From Beverwykella pulmonaria (Eukaryota; Ascomycota; Dothideomycetes; Pleosporales; Melanommataceae), in NCBI GenBank assembly GCA_001599595.1, contig BCHH01000005.1, positions 2,372,678-2,436,677 of the forward strand: a stretch of 64,000 nt of DNA, in the 5' to 3' direction. Position 1 is the first letter of the stretch. Each line of letters starts with the position of its first letter. Positions 30,493-41,889 of the stretch are shown piece after piece. The position numbers and the translations under genes were made by a program. The notes below the pieces were generated by a model. It searched no databases. It saw nothing but the letters and a program-made list of their open reading frames with translations, and was not told where the DNA came from.

Positions 30493-33439
30493 TTATACAA
30501 TTGTCACATCTACCACCCTCTCCTCGGACAGCATCGTTTTCAGGGTAATCCAATACTTTCGCAAAAACTCATCTTCGAGGTGTGCGTGAGGTTTGCAACG
30601 GACATACGTGATCCAGCACAGCCCGATGCGTCGATACTTGCCGCATCCAACAGGTCGCAGAATAAGGCAAACTAAACCGCAAATAGAATCGATCTTCCTA
30701 AGTGGCATGAGGCACACTTCGACCGAAACACCCTTTGGTGGAAGATCTTCCACACAGTCTATTATCTGGATGGGGCTCCAATTGTGCAGCATGTGCTTGT
30801 CCTTCAGTTCGAAATGCCACAAAAGCCCCCCAAAATTGGTCAAGTCGACGTAAGTTTCGAGATTCGGCCGTTTGAACTCGGAGTCACTGTCCGCACCACT
30901 ATTGCTGTCACAGTTGTCACTCTTGTCGTCTATCCACTGGTTAGATTTCTCTAGCATATTGTTTTCGGCTGGAATGAGGTCGCACGTTGCAGATACCAGT
31001 CGAGGTTGCGAGAAATCACCACCCAACCGTGTTTATGTGGGTTCGACTTACCTATCTTGTCGTTTAGGTCCAACTCGGCTTCTGATAGCGAGCTAGTGCC
31101 TTCCGCACTACTTATGCTGCAAGTATCATCGCTGTGACCATATATTTCTTCCAGATCTTTGCCTTTCTTGTCATAACCTCTACTTTTCGCTTCGCCAGTT
31201 CTATCATTCTGCCTTTCGTTTCCTTCTTCCGAGGCCCCTTCGACGTCTTCCTCATGCTCTTCATCCTTTCCATCTTCGTTGCCCTCTTCACTGTCTTCTT
31301 CTTCATCGTCTTCATCGTCATCGCCTTCTTCTTCATCGTCTTCCTTTTCATTGTCTTCCTCTTCGTCATCTTCCTCTTCTTCTTCATCCTCTTCGTTATC
31401 TGACCATTCGCTGTCGTCACATTCGCGTTCCAATTCATCATCAGGCGCTCGGAGTGCACATTCATCTGCCGCCGGGTCCAACAACGACTCCACTATTGAT
31501 TTGTAGGGCCAGGGATATTTATCTGACCGCAGCCGTACTCGGAGCACTGCGGTAGTCATATATCCCACCAGGGTAATGCTCGCACCTTTTTTAACAGTAC
31601 TATAAGGGTTTCCCCCCGCAGGTATGACCTCAACATCGAAGCGCTGCACAAGCGAATCATCAGCACCAGCATCCAGATCGTAGAACTGGGAAAATGCGCC
31701 GTATATACTCGCCCATGACCACGACGGGACATTGTGTTCGGTGTTGCGGGAAAGAGTGCGCGGGCGCATCATATCCCACTTGACAGCCCAGCAGAGGTTG
31801 AAGGGGATCTGGCTACGCCATAGCCCTGCGAAATACTCATCTCCCGTCTTCCGCGCAAAGAGGGATGCTACACCGGATATTCCAGGAAGGCGGTCTGTCT
31901 CGTAGGTGAAGTTCTTTGTGGAATATGAACGAAGGACCTTGGTCCACAGGTGCCACCAACTGGAATCCATCATTTTGTAAGAAGCTTTGAAAAATTTTGT
32001 TCAGCCAAGTTCAATATTACCATCTACAGGTCTGGGTAAAACCAAATTCCTGTCCCATAAGCTGGTGTTTACCTACCGGTGGGCTTGGTTTTGTCCAAAC
32101 CAGTTCGGACTTGGCCCGCTGTCACTCTTGTGGCATCGGGCTCGAGAAAGTTCAGATCGGTCAAATATTTGTTTTTGAAATCCCATGTTGGCACCCGTAT
32201 CGAGTGGGGATGTGCTTCGCAAGCATAAGATGTCATGCAATGGAAGGTGAGACCACCATGATGGAAAAAAAAGACGCGGTTGGAAAGGATGAATTCCTGG
32301 AAGATCCATCCTCTTCCGTCTAATGCAGAGGGTCCGGCGATCGTCTCGTCGGGATCAGACGGAAATATGCTCAAGGTAGTGTCAACATCCCCGTCACCTC
32401 CGGGAAGCACGACGGGAATATGCAATGAAGAAGCTCTAGTGGGGCCCGGGGAGAACCTCGTTGTGCTAGTTTCGGTGTCGGCAGCTGCGATGTTGAACTG
32501 GGCATTGCCGTAGTACTGGTCCATCTTTGGGATTTCGTTCGGCACGTCCACGGCACAGTCTTGGACGATGCATAATGAGTCGATCCAGAGGTAGCGAATT
32601 CCCATTGCTTTTGTGAATGCTACTGCGCGCCGAAAGGTGTCTGAAAGCTTCGCTCGTGGGATGTTCTTTTTGTGCTCCGCTAGGTTATCAATGGTTGTTC
32701 TCAGTGGAAGCGGATTCCCCCAACGATGACTTAGTGTGGCATATTGGTAGATACTTGTCTTTCCAGTTGTCAAGTCGCTCGAATCGACGAGGCGAACTTT
32801 GCTATGGGTAGGCCAGGGTTCGGTGCCCAAGTCCAGCAGTCGAGTGGGCAATGGCCATCCTGCTTCGCCGGGTGGATTGCAAGTAGTGTGGTTCTCGTTG
32901 CAATATTCTAGCCACATCTTTGCCATCCCAATCGTGGATTGACTTACAATTTTTTCTAAGCCTAGGGTTTCTTTTGAACTTGTTCCGGTCGCTTGCGATA
33001 CTTTATCTAGCGTAGCGAAGGAAGGGAGAAACGAGATGCTGGGCATGACCGGGCTCAAAGATGCGATGAAGAATACGACTCCCTCTCTCCTGCCAGTGCC
33101 ATCCCAACGGTCTCCTCCTCCTTTGACTGGCTTCCAATTGAACAGTACGCATACTTTTTTCGTGGATGGGGCATGAAGATCCGCGGACGTGAGGCTTAAT
33201 ACCATCCGTACGACGCCGGTCCAACAAAATGGCGGCAGCCTGCAAGGGGGCCTAGGAGTTCCACGGTTGACGATTGCATCGGAAAGAAATTCGCAAAGAC
33301 TACATGTTCTTTCTCGAGTCATCCTCTTCATCGTTCTCGAGGTAACTGATAGCTGGCACTCAACTATATCATCATCAGACTTGTCTCTAGGTTGGAATCG
33401 AAGACGGCGATGATGCCGACATAAGGTAGGTTCAGCCAT
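30493..33439 (-). CDS. HET-domain protein with a long acidic tract
   Basis: Exons 33439..32073, 31959..31052, 30968..30493; introns 113 and 83 nt (GTAAAC and GTAAGT donors, CAG acceptors). It closes in frame at 916 residues. ATG 33439 is chosen because the open frame upstream has only a TTG. HET landmarks: YQYATLSHRWGNPLPLRTT, AVAFTKAMGIRYLWIDSLCIVQD, MDQYYGNAQFNIAAADTETS, RGWIFQEFILSNRVFFF and, across the first splice, DRLPGISGVASLFARKTGDE and VPSWSWASIYG. Near residues 600-670 an almost unbroken Glu/Asp run is encoded by GAA/GAG/GAC repeats (about 31270-31440), absent from most HET proteins. Likely cytosolic, acting in non-self recognition by family analogy; no partner gene is adjacent. Confidence 0.88.
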
Positions 33440-34300
33440 GTGTTCAGCCGTGTCTGTTGATGGAAGAGGAATATTTGCAACGAGAGGAGGAAACACGCAG
33501 AGATATTTCAAATCCAATGGCTCTATTTAAAGTGAAGTAGATAATGTGATGGAAGAAAAAGCTAAAGTAGTAAGTCTGGCGGGGGGATATTTATACGGAT
33601 TGTTTTCTTTTTGTGGCTGACCCCGCCTGCTGACACTGATGCGACCCGATACATATCTAATTACAGCCTTCTCCAATTCAACAGATGGGGGTTAAAGTCG
33701 TGGCTGGCATCTACAAATTGTTGTAGTTCGCAGCGATTGTGCGTGATCTTCAAGTCTGTATATAGAGGCACCTAGCTGAGGTTCAGATTACAACGGTGCT
33801 TAAATAGCTAGCCGCGCATTTCGATTTTTGGGGCTCGATTCCCGCGCTTTTGACACAACTTCTGTACCTACATATGTATCCTTTCACGGTGATAATATTC
33901 GGAAATCACTTTCGATTAGTTCCTCCGCCTCAAACTCAATGCAGCCCACGACCTCTCCTCCACCCACCTATCCGCTCCAAACCCCTCCTACAATACACTT
34001 CTATCTACCCCGAACCTTACTCTCAACCCTATTAGTGCGACACAGACAACCCTTCCTTACACCAAGCTCGTTGTTCGTAGGGTACTGTGTCGCAGAGTAC
34101 AGTACTTGTCAGGCTCGTCGTTCGGAGGGTACTGTAGCATACAGTGCCCTTGACAGTGTCGCTCTGTGACGGAATTTTTTTTTTTTTAGATTAGTATCGC
34201 GTGAAGTTACAAGGTTTCCACTCGTTTATCGTCCTACGTCCGCTTCACCACTAATCTGATTAATTTTTGTTTATTAAGCTCATGCGTTGCTACCCACAAG
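33440..34300. other. Intergenic region before the transposon block
   Basis: Holds the promoter of the HET gene and then AT-rich spacer with an imperfect tandem repeat (34066-34156) and an oligo-T tract near 34178-34190. No gene is supported. Confidence 0.45.
34066..34156. repeat. Imperfect tandem duplication, two copies of about 45 bp
   Basis: Copy 1 at 34066-34112 and copy 2 at 34113-34156 both start GCTCGTYGTTCG, share AGGGTACTGT and end TTGTCAG or TTGACAG. No coding potential is evident. Confidence 0.7.
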
Positions 34301-34611
34301 CCGGGATCATAACTATAAGATTGTGGATAAAATATGATGATATTGATGATAGATGTTGTCACGTGTCACAGGTGTTCTCCCATGTCCTATTCTAGCTAGC
34401 TCCCCTTCATGGGTATATATAGTCATGTGCGAGCAGTCAGCTCCTCATCTCACTCTTTATACACATATTTACCCATCAGACGATTGTCAATTTCCTCTCA
34501 TTATGACAGATGTGTGTCCAGGACACGTATGCGTACAGGAGGTGTTCCGGTAGCGGGTGAGCTATGACCACATTCACGTGATATATCTATATACTCGTAT
34601 ATAGTCCGACA
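34301..34611 (-). mobile_element. Truncated copia-type 5' end: LTR-like sequence plus primer-binding site
   Basis: Read on the minus strand, sequence starting TGTCGGAC at 34611 and reaching ...CCACA near 34322 is followed after 8 bases by GTTATGATCCCGG (34313-34301), one base different from the primer-binding site of the copia element at 34795. It interrupts the mariner-type coding frame. No target duplication or second LTR was found, so the boundaries are uncertain. Confidence 0.35.
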
Positions 34612-34794
34612 CCCAGGCCTTAATAAGTGTACAACGGCAGACGTTGATCCCACGCGCGTGAGCAACCTCCTCTCTGGTTTCCAAACATTGTTCAGCGTTC
34701 TCAGTAGCATAGTGAACAAGAAGATGTTGAAGTAGTGTATTTAGTATTGGTTCTTTACCCTTAGGCTTTGTAGGAGTTACAGGCGATCAAAGAC
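34612..34794 (-). pseudogene. Mariner/Tc1-type transposase, second fragment
   Basis: The minus strand encodes HYATENAEQCLETREEVAHA and GINVCRCTLIKAW, typical of the second helix-turn-helix of fungal Tc1/mariner transposases. It continues the frame of the N-terminal fragment at 45918-46019, once the copia insertion and one AAGAC copy are set aside, with one internal TGA that a CGA-to-TGA change would explain. It stops where the LTR-like sequence begins at 34611. Confidence 0.6.
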
Positions 34795-34857
34795 TGTAAG
34801 CAGTATACATATATCTCTATTCTAGAAATATATATTCAAGACGTCTTTTTGGTTACA
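34795..34857 (+). repeat. Putative 5' LTR of copia 1 (short)
   Basis: Starts TGTAAGC directly after AAGAC and ends GGTTACA directly before the primer-binding site. It is much shorter than the 3' LTR and aligns to it only loosely, so its extent is tentative. Confidence 0.5.
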
Positions 34858-34870
34858 GTTATGAGCCCGG
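34858..34870 (+). other. Primer-binding site of copia 1, matching half-tRNA initiator Met
   Basis: GTTATGAGCCCGG is complementary to the anticodon stem-loop of initiator tRNA-Met (GGGCTCATAAC). This is the internal, half-tRNA priming known for Drosophila copia and yeast Ty5. Confidence 0.6.
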
Positions 34871-34942
34871 TTCGCGCCTAACCGCACTATCAAATATCGT
34901 TTGACTATCACCGTTGTTTATTATTTGATCCTCGTCGTCAAT

Positions 34943-36100
34943 ATGTCTTCCACCAAACCCATTCTTCGAGGAAAATCCGACTGGGAGCACTGGATCTTTG
35001 TGGTCAAGCGAGTCGCTCAATCAGGAGACGTATGGGATTATCTCAACCCCGAACAACCCTATCGTCCTCTCAACAAGCCTGAGAAACCTCCTCGTCCAAC
35101 TGCCGTTCCTAATGCTGCTGGAACTGCTACTATCCAACCTACGCAGGGAGAGCTCACGCTATACAGTCAGGATATGAGCGCATATTACAAAGATATCAAA
35201 GAGTATTAGTGATTGAAAGATAAGTTAGGACAAGTTGGATCCCACATTGCTAAAACAATTTATCAGGACCTCATCTACCATATCTAAGACAAAGATGCTG
35301 TATACAATCAGCTCAAGGCGTTGGAAAAGCACTACTCACCTACAAGCCAGGATCAAAAATATTAAGTTTAACAAGCGTACAAAACAGCCAAGATCCTGCA
35401 TGCCCGCCGAACAAACTTTGAGGACTAGTGCGACGCCTTTCTTGCGGCCTACAATTGCGCAAAACTACTCAAGTTGCCACAAGCACACAGCTTTCAACCT
35501 CACCACAATCTACTGCGAGCAATCAATCAGGTTAATCTAGGATATGCTGCTAGTATCTCACGCGAAATCTTCACCACTAAGAAAGCCTAGGATGCAAACC
35601 CTAATGCTCTAATACTAGACTCTGTTTAGCTGTCAACTGTTGCTGCTAAATATCTGCAATACTATTGTGCCACACAATTAAAGAAGACCAATATCTATAG
35701 GGGAGCATTTGGAGTAAAGCTAAACAGTAAAGAATCTCTATACAACAAGAAAACAGCTAGGAACAGTAGTAATCTAGCCAAGCAGTGCCTGTGTGGTGAT
35801 ATGCACTGCTAGGGCTAATGTCCCTACATTATTATATTGCTAAGACTAAGAGGATTTGTTAAAGACCCTAAAAAAGCTAAGAAAGTTGCTAATTACAAGG
35901 CCACAGACAAGAGAGGTATACTAAACAAGGTCTGCAATAGGCAGCAGCAATACAAGAAGCGTTTTAGCAAGCAGAATAGCAAGGGTAATAACAAGAAGGA
36001 TAAATCTAATTTAATAGAGATTAACGCTAGAGACAACACCACGCAGCTACTAACAACACTACATGCATTTGCAGTATTTTCTTTAGCATTTAGCCCTTAA
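34943..36100 (+). pseudogene. Copia 1 gag remnant
   Basis: From the ATG at 34943 the frame begins MSSTKPILRGKSDWEHWIFV, matching copia/UBN2-type gag, and is open for 88 codons before TAG at 35207. Gag-like protein continues through several stops, with a damaged zinc knuckle near 35787-35825 (CLCGDMHC then CPY, with TAG codons in between) and a basic C-terminus rich in KK pairs. Most stops are TAG where Gln or Trp would be expected. Confidence 0.65.
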
Positions 36101-36153
36101 TTACATTAATTGCATTAATTGCATTAATTGCATTAATTGCAGTAGTACCTACT

Positions 36154-36392
36154 TGTCAGATTGTAGCACTATTTCGGCTACAAGAATAATATGGTCACGT
36201 TGTGAGATGAAAGAATGATGAGTATTGATGAATTGATTGATTGATTGTCGTGTCGCGTCCCAGCCATTGTGTCCTTGGCTGGGTTATATTTCTCACTTAA
36301 CCCCATGCGCTTAGTCCTATTTCGTTGATCTGTTGCAGGCCCATTGAAGCCTATTGCGCCCAATACCACAACTAATACCCGTCCATCTAACA
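36154..36392 (-). repeat. Copia 2 LTR (3' LTR in element orientation)
   Basis: 239 bp, near-identical to 41646-41884, bounded by TG...CA and a CTACT duplication on its left. Confidence 0.9.
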
Positions 36393-36401
36393 CACCCCCT
36401 C

Positions 36402-39400
36402 AGCTTAGAAGGCGTTGCAAGCTGGATTAGACTATCTTTAGGGTTTAGTAGACGTGATGAGGTTGAGGTTGTCAAGTTGTGCCTAAATGTCTTCCAGAGG
36501 TGCTTTGTTTGCTACCTTCTGTTCCTTCACCTTTACCAGACCAAGTTGGGTCAGAAATCCTTCCCACTTGTTCCCTGGGAGTACCTTTGTGAAGCTGTTG
36601 GCAATTATATCTATTGACTGTACGTACTCCACCCAGATCCTTCTAGTAGACACTTCTTGTCTTAGCTAGTGATTGTGTATGTTGACATGTCAAAGTTTGG
36701 TCTAAAGCTTTGAGATTTCCTCTGTTACTAAGCAGATTGTCTGCTTATTGTTGCATTAAATAGTGATAGTTAATAAGGATAGTTTGATTTGCAGTTTATT
36801 TAGAAGTTGTAATGTAAACATTGCTTCCTTGGCTACTTGTGAGAGTGCGAGGAGTTCTACTTTAGTAGTTAATGTTGTAACTGTGTCTTGTTTATTTGCC
36901 CTCTAGGCAATAAGGCTGTTGAAAAGTTTAATTGCGTAGCCTTGTGAGCTTTTCCTGTCTAGTGTGTTGTTAGCAAAGGATGCGTTGCTAGCTACCTAAA
37001 GGTTATCACCTCCACTAAGCTGCAATGCTCTCTATCTTGTATCTAATAGGTACAGGAGTACTTAGTCAGCTGTATTATAGTGTTTAGGTCCTAGGTTTGA
37101 TAGGAAGTGGGCTAGTCTTAAGGTTGCAAAGGCAATGTTAGGTTGTGTTGTTACTACTGCAAACAGAATTAATCTAATTTTGCGTTGGTATTTGTTAATT
37201 TCTAAGGGAGTTGCTAAGCCTGTTTAGGGCTTTAGTTTAGTAACAGCTATTAGGGTGTTATAACAGCAGTCTTGTTAGTTAATTAGGCAGCTAATTTTGT
37301 TAATATAGCTAGCCTGTAAGAGTTAGATAAGGCGCTGGTCTCTTTGTTAGATAATCTCTACACCTAGAAACTATTAAAGATCTTCTCCTCCTGTTATAGC
37401 ATATTTCTCTTGCAGGAGCTTAATTGCTTGTTCTGCGCTCTAACTGTTTTCCTTGTTAAAGGCAATAATAATGTTGTCTACATAGAAGAAGATAATAACA
37501 CTGTTCTTGATTATACAGCAGGGCTTATGCAGTACAGCTTTAAAACTAATAGTCCTAAGGGTTGTTGTAAACTCCTTTTGCTATAGCATAGGTGAAATGC
37601 GCAGACTGTACAAGGCCTTCTAGAGTTTAAGGATTGTGCCTTTCTTCTAGTATCCACAGGGCATCTTTATATAGACTTCTCTGTTAATTGTTGCATAAAC
37701 AAAGGCGTTAGTTATATTGTATTGTTTTAGCTTAAGGTTGTACTTTGCTGTGATTGCTATAAGCATCCTAAAAGACTAAGCTGCTAAGGTTGCAGCGTAG
37801 GTATCTTGTAATGTAATATCCTTTTGCTAGTCTCTGTAAACTACTAGGCGTGCTTTGCATTTAAGAAATTAATAATGCTTGTTTAGTTTGTAGGTATATA
37901 CCCACATGCAGTTAAGTATCTAATAGCCTGCTTGTTTAGTTAGCTTAGAGGGTACTTCTAACTAGGAGTTTATCTGTTTGTAGCTTCTAAGATAGGCTTG
38001 TTCTACTTCTTTAAACAGTTTGCCTATTAGATAATCTTTAAGCTTTGTTTGGCATGTTAGCAGGGGTGGGAGTTGACTTTAATAGAGCTTTAAGCCTTTA
38101 GCAAGCATTCTTTTTATCTTGGCCTTGTCTACTACTTCTCCTTTGTATTGTCTAATATTGCTAGCTTAAGTTCTAGCTATAAAGGCAGCTGCCCATAGGA
38201 TAGTTTTGGATGACCCTGTTTGGTTCACTTCTAATTTGTTTCTAACTATTAGCTGTGCTAGCAGTGCTACAGGTGGCGGTGTGGATAGAGGAGTTAGGTA
38301 GTTGTCCCTAATCTTCCTTCCTTGATAGTAGCCTAGTAGATCTACTTTATTATAGGGATTTAATAACTCTTCAACCGCGTCATCCTTGTAGAAAGACTCT
38401 GTTTCTGGCTGTTGACTAGGTGTTGGCAGTTTAATTGTTCTCACGTGCGTGGCAATTTTGTCTACTGTGTTGTGCATAAGGTTGTCTAGCAGGTCCTTAG
38501 TCTTGCTATTGAAAATTGTTTGTTTGTCAAAGATAGCGTCGCGTGTGCTTATTACCTTAGCTAGTGACAGTATCTAGACACAGTAGATGTTTAAGGATTA
38601 GTATCTAACTAGGTAGCTGATCCACGCTTTAGGATCTAGACGTTGCAGCCTTAATTTGTTTTAATAAGTATTGTCTGTTATTGCAAACGCCTTGCACCTG
38701 TATGCTTTAAGGTGAGCAAGGTTGGGTTTCCTAATTAAGGTAACTACTCTGTTGTTTAGAGCAGCTTGCGTAAAGAAGATCTTGTATAGTGTTTTCTAGT
38801 TGTTAGCGTAGTTTAGTGTTTAGTTGTAGAGATATACTCCTGCTCTTGTAATATAAGGCTATAGATCCTAGGGTAGGTTAGCATTAAGCTGCATTGCGCG
38901 CAACTTCTCTTTGTTCACACCCCCTAAGCGTTTAGCACCTCTGTTTTAAGCTTGTGTATCTAGGGCAGAAGGCTTAATAGTAATCCCTTGCAATGCTAGC
39001 TAGCGTTCTACCTCTAGTTTTACTATAGTAATTTTGTTGTTAGCTTTAATAACCTTAACTGTAATGTTGTAATAGTTCTTTAGGAAGAGGAAGAAGTTTG
39101 TGAAAACCTTAATAATTAACTTAGCTAGTCTGTTGTCCTTAAAGTAAAAATCCTATTAGAGGCCTAAGTATTTGTTGGTAGCTAACATCTAACTCTTCTC
39201 CTTAGTAATACTTTGCGCCTTATAGCTGTGGAAATTGATAGATAATCTTTCTCCTAGTCTATTATTGTTAGTTTGTGGTGCGTGGCTAATTTGTTGTCTT
39301 ATCTTTGCCTTGCCGCAGGAGTTGCATTGTACTATTGTAACTCCTTTAACGCGCACCCCCTTAGCCTGCTGCACAAGGTGTTTAATAGCTGCAGGTCTAG

Positions 39401-41630
39401 GGTGTCTAAGTTGTTTATGCCACAGTTTAGCTAATGCTTTCTACAAGCCTTGTTTAGTTTTTGTGGTATTAGCTGTAGTATTAGTCTTGGTATTAGACTT
39501 GTGTGTGTGATATAAGCCTTCCTTAGTTAGATAGTACTCTAGTACCTATTAACTATAGATCTTGGTAAGATTTCTAATTGTTGTTCTATCTAGTTTCCTT
39601 AGGGTAGTTGGTTCAGCTTGGGTATCCCACTATATCCCTTTCTGCCTAAGTAGCTAGAACAAGACAAGGTTGCACAATAGGTTAGGGCATATTGCTATGT
39701 TGTGTAAAACAAGTCTGTGTATCCTAGATTTGCTCTGTAGGTTTAGGTTGACAGAGCTGTATCCCTTTATCTATATTTGTAAGTTGCCTAACTAGATAAA
39801 GTCTCCTAGCGTTGGTGGGTGATAGTTAAAGATACAGTTAGGGTTATTTGTTATGTAACAGGTTGTTCCTAAGTTAAGGATAAAGGATCTTTGGAGCGGG
39901 TAGCTAGTCTAGTTAGCTTTAAAGGATGCTAATATAAAGGCTGTATTAACACTTAATACTTTCTAGCCTTCTAGTTAATCCTCTTAGATCTTAGGCGTTA
40001 GTGTATGTGATTTCTTGGGGTTTAGTGTTTTTAATTTAGATCTACTCTGTCCTCTTAGCAGTCTTTAAAACTTAGAATTATGCTCACGTTTTAAAGCCAC
40101 GAGTTCTTCAATCTTTTTATTTAGTATCTACTACTTAGGCGCTTTGTCTAGGTTAACATAGAAGCAGTCCTGTAGTGCGTGAAGATGTCCACATGCAGGA
40201 CATTTCATGCTGCTTGTTCTAGCAGGTTCTTAGCCTAAGGATAACTTCTTGTTATCTTTTTGGTTATTACGTTGATATTAAGGTCTACCCTATTTTCTAG
40301 ATGTCACAACTTCAGCATAATAGGCGTCCCTATTATTGCCCTAGGTAGTCTTCCTACTTTTAGCAAGATATAATAAGTTATCTGTTGCAAAAGCAGCTTT
40401 GTGCTTCCCTGTTTAGGTTATTAGATAATTTAATATTATATGTTCTTAGAAGTGCTTTATTATTTCTTTCTAATTTATGCCTTGGGTAAACTGTCTGCTT
40501 TCCTAAAAGTGTAACGATTCGAACAATCGTTCCATCACGTGACCAAACCGCTCCCTGCCCGATCCCGATACAGATCCTGTTCCTACCCGAACCGGTAGGA
40601 CTTCGGTTCCCGACCTGCTCCCCACTCAACCCCGATACAGGCTCGGTCCATATCCGAACTTGTATTACCTCGGCTCCTGACCAGCTCCTGATGCAACTCC
40701 GAAACGGGTCCTTACCCAATCCTGTAGTACCTCGGCTTTGCTATGTCTCATCTCTCTTCGTGTATATAAACCAGTCGTTTCGTTAGTTAGATCAGGCAGC
40801 TTTTGAATATCCTTTCGTACCCGGCCTATAGGTGTCAATTCTATCTTGGGTATTCGTTATCACTCGTGCACTCCCATATGCCTCGGTAGTGATTCGCACC
40901 CGAATCCGATCGTCCTGATATCCTGCGCCGTTACAAAAAGGTTATAGACTAATAAGGGGCAACTTTATTTACAGCAGTTAGAAAGTCCTTTGCAACTGCA
41001 TTAAACTGCGTTGTTTCTAGGACATTTTGTGTCTCTACTTCTGTGGCTGCTTAATTGTATTTAGCTAGCTATAAGTCCTATACTATCACGCTTCTTAGTA
41101 GCTTTAGGGATGTATTGTATTAGTCACGTGCGCGTTCTTGTTTAAATCAATTGTTGACACCAACTGTGGCTTTTAGGTTTGTAATCTACTGTCTAAGTAG
41201 TTAATCTAGGAGGCAGCATGTGCGCTGTAGGTGTGAGGTGACTGTTGATTGAATAAAGACAATAATTTGTTAGAGACTTGATTGTTCTCTTTTAAAATTA
41301 TGTTAGTCACTCTTGTACTGTTTAGACAGGGTTTTGTAGTATTTAAGGTCTTCCTTAAAAGCCCTAACACCTGTAGGTGACAGCTTAGACTGTTACGTTG
41401 GGGTTTCAATATTTACAGCTAGAGTATATTTAGCAATTAGCAGGACCCTTGGGGCAACAGGTTTAGGTTTTATTAGGGCAGTTAACTTAGGATTGACTTG
41501 TGGCTAGATGTAATATGCTACGCATCTTGACTGTAGCTGCATTATCTAGGCTCTGTAATTAGTGTGGTCTTAAAGGGTCACTATTTGTTTGCGTTAAGGT
41601 TGCGCAGCTATTTTTTGTGTTAATTAAGGC
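36402..41630 (-). pseudogene. Copia 2 gag-pol remnant
   Basis: In minus orientation, gag-like sequence at 41409-41206 is followed by a GAG-pre-integrase zinc-finger segment at 39400-39189 (VQCNSCGKAKIRQ, then GERLSINFHSYKA) and by reverse transcriptase with FFYVDNIIIAF near 37500-37465, the copia YVDD box with Asn at the last position. TAG and other stops interrupt all frames. The element cannot encode active protein. Confidence 0.7.
40510..40935. mobile_element. Solo LTR inserted in copia 2
   Basis: 426 bp bounded by TGTAACG and CGTTACA, with a perfect AAAAG target duplication on each side (40505-40509 and 40936-40940). It is clearly more GC-rich than the surrounding element, contains TGTATATAAACC near 40760, and lacks the stop-rich transition look, so it probably arrived later. 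The parent element (perhaps gypsy-type) is not in the window. Confidence 0.75.
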
Positions 41631-41632
41631 AG

Positions 41633-41645
41633 TGAGACTCTTAAT
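41633..41645 (-). other. Primer-binding site of copia 2, matching half-tRNA Lys(CUU)
   Basis: Directly inside the 5' LTR, the plus strand reads TGAGACTCTTAAT, which matches the anticodon arm of tRNA-Lys(CUU). The element's own strand is therefore complementary to that tRNA, suggesting internal half-tRNA priming with Lys instead of Met. Confidence 0.5.
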
Positions 41646-41884
41646 TGTCAGATTGTAGCACTATTTCGGCTACAAGAATAATATAGTCACGTTGTGAGAT
41701 GAAAGAATGATGAGTATTAATGAATTGATTGATTAATTGTTGTGTCGCGTCCCAGCCATTGTGTCCTTGGCTGGGTTATATTTCTCGCTTAACCCCATGC
41801 GCTTAGTCCTATTTCGTTGATCTGTTGCAGGCCCATTGAAGCCCATTGCGCCCAATACCACGACTAATACCCGTCCATCTGACA
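41646..41884 (-). repeat. Copia 2 LTR (5' LTR in element orientation)
   Basis: 239 bp partner of 36154-36392, followed on the right by the second CTACT duplication. Confidence 0.9.
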
Positions 41885-41889
41885 CTACT

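Larger units (their letters stand above)
36154..41884 (-). mobile_element. Degenerate copia-type LTR retrotransposon 2, inserted in copia 1
   Basis: Two 239-bp LTRs (36154-36392 and 41646-41884) start TGTCAGA and end TCTAACA or TCTGACA; they differ at only a few positions over their length. CTACT target duplications lie at 36149-36153 and 41885-41889. Coding remnants are on the minus strand. The left-hand LTR is the 3' one, preceded in element orientation by a polypurine tract (GAGGGGGTG, complement of 36393-36401). Length 5731 bp. A solo LTR (40510-40935) interrupts it. Confidence 0.85.

Noticed and set aside
31134..31506. Phe/Ser-rich open frames on the plus strand
   Set aside because: They are the complement of the Glu/Asp repeat of the HET gene, not separate proteins.
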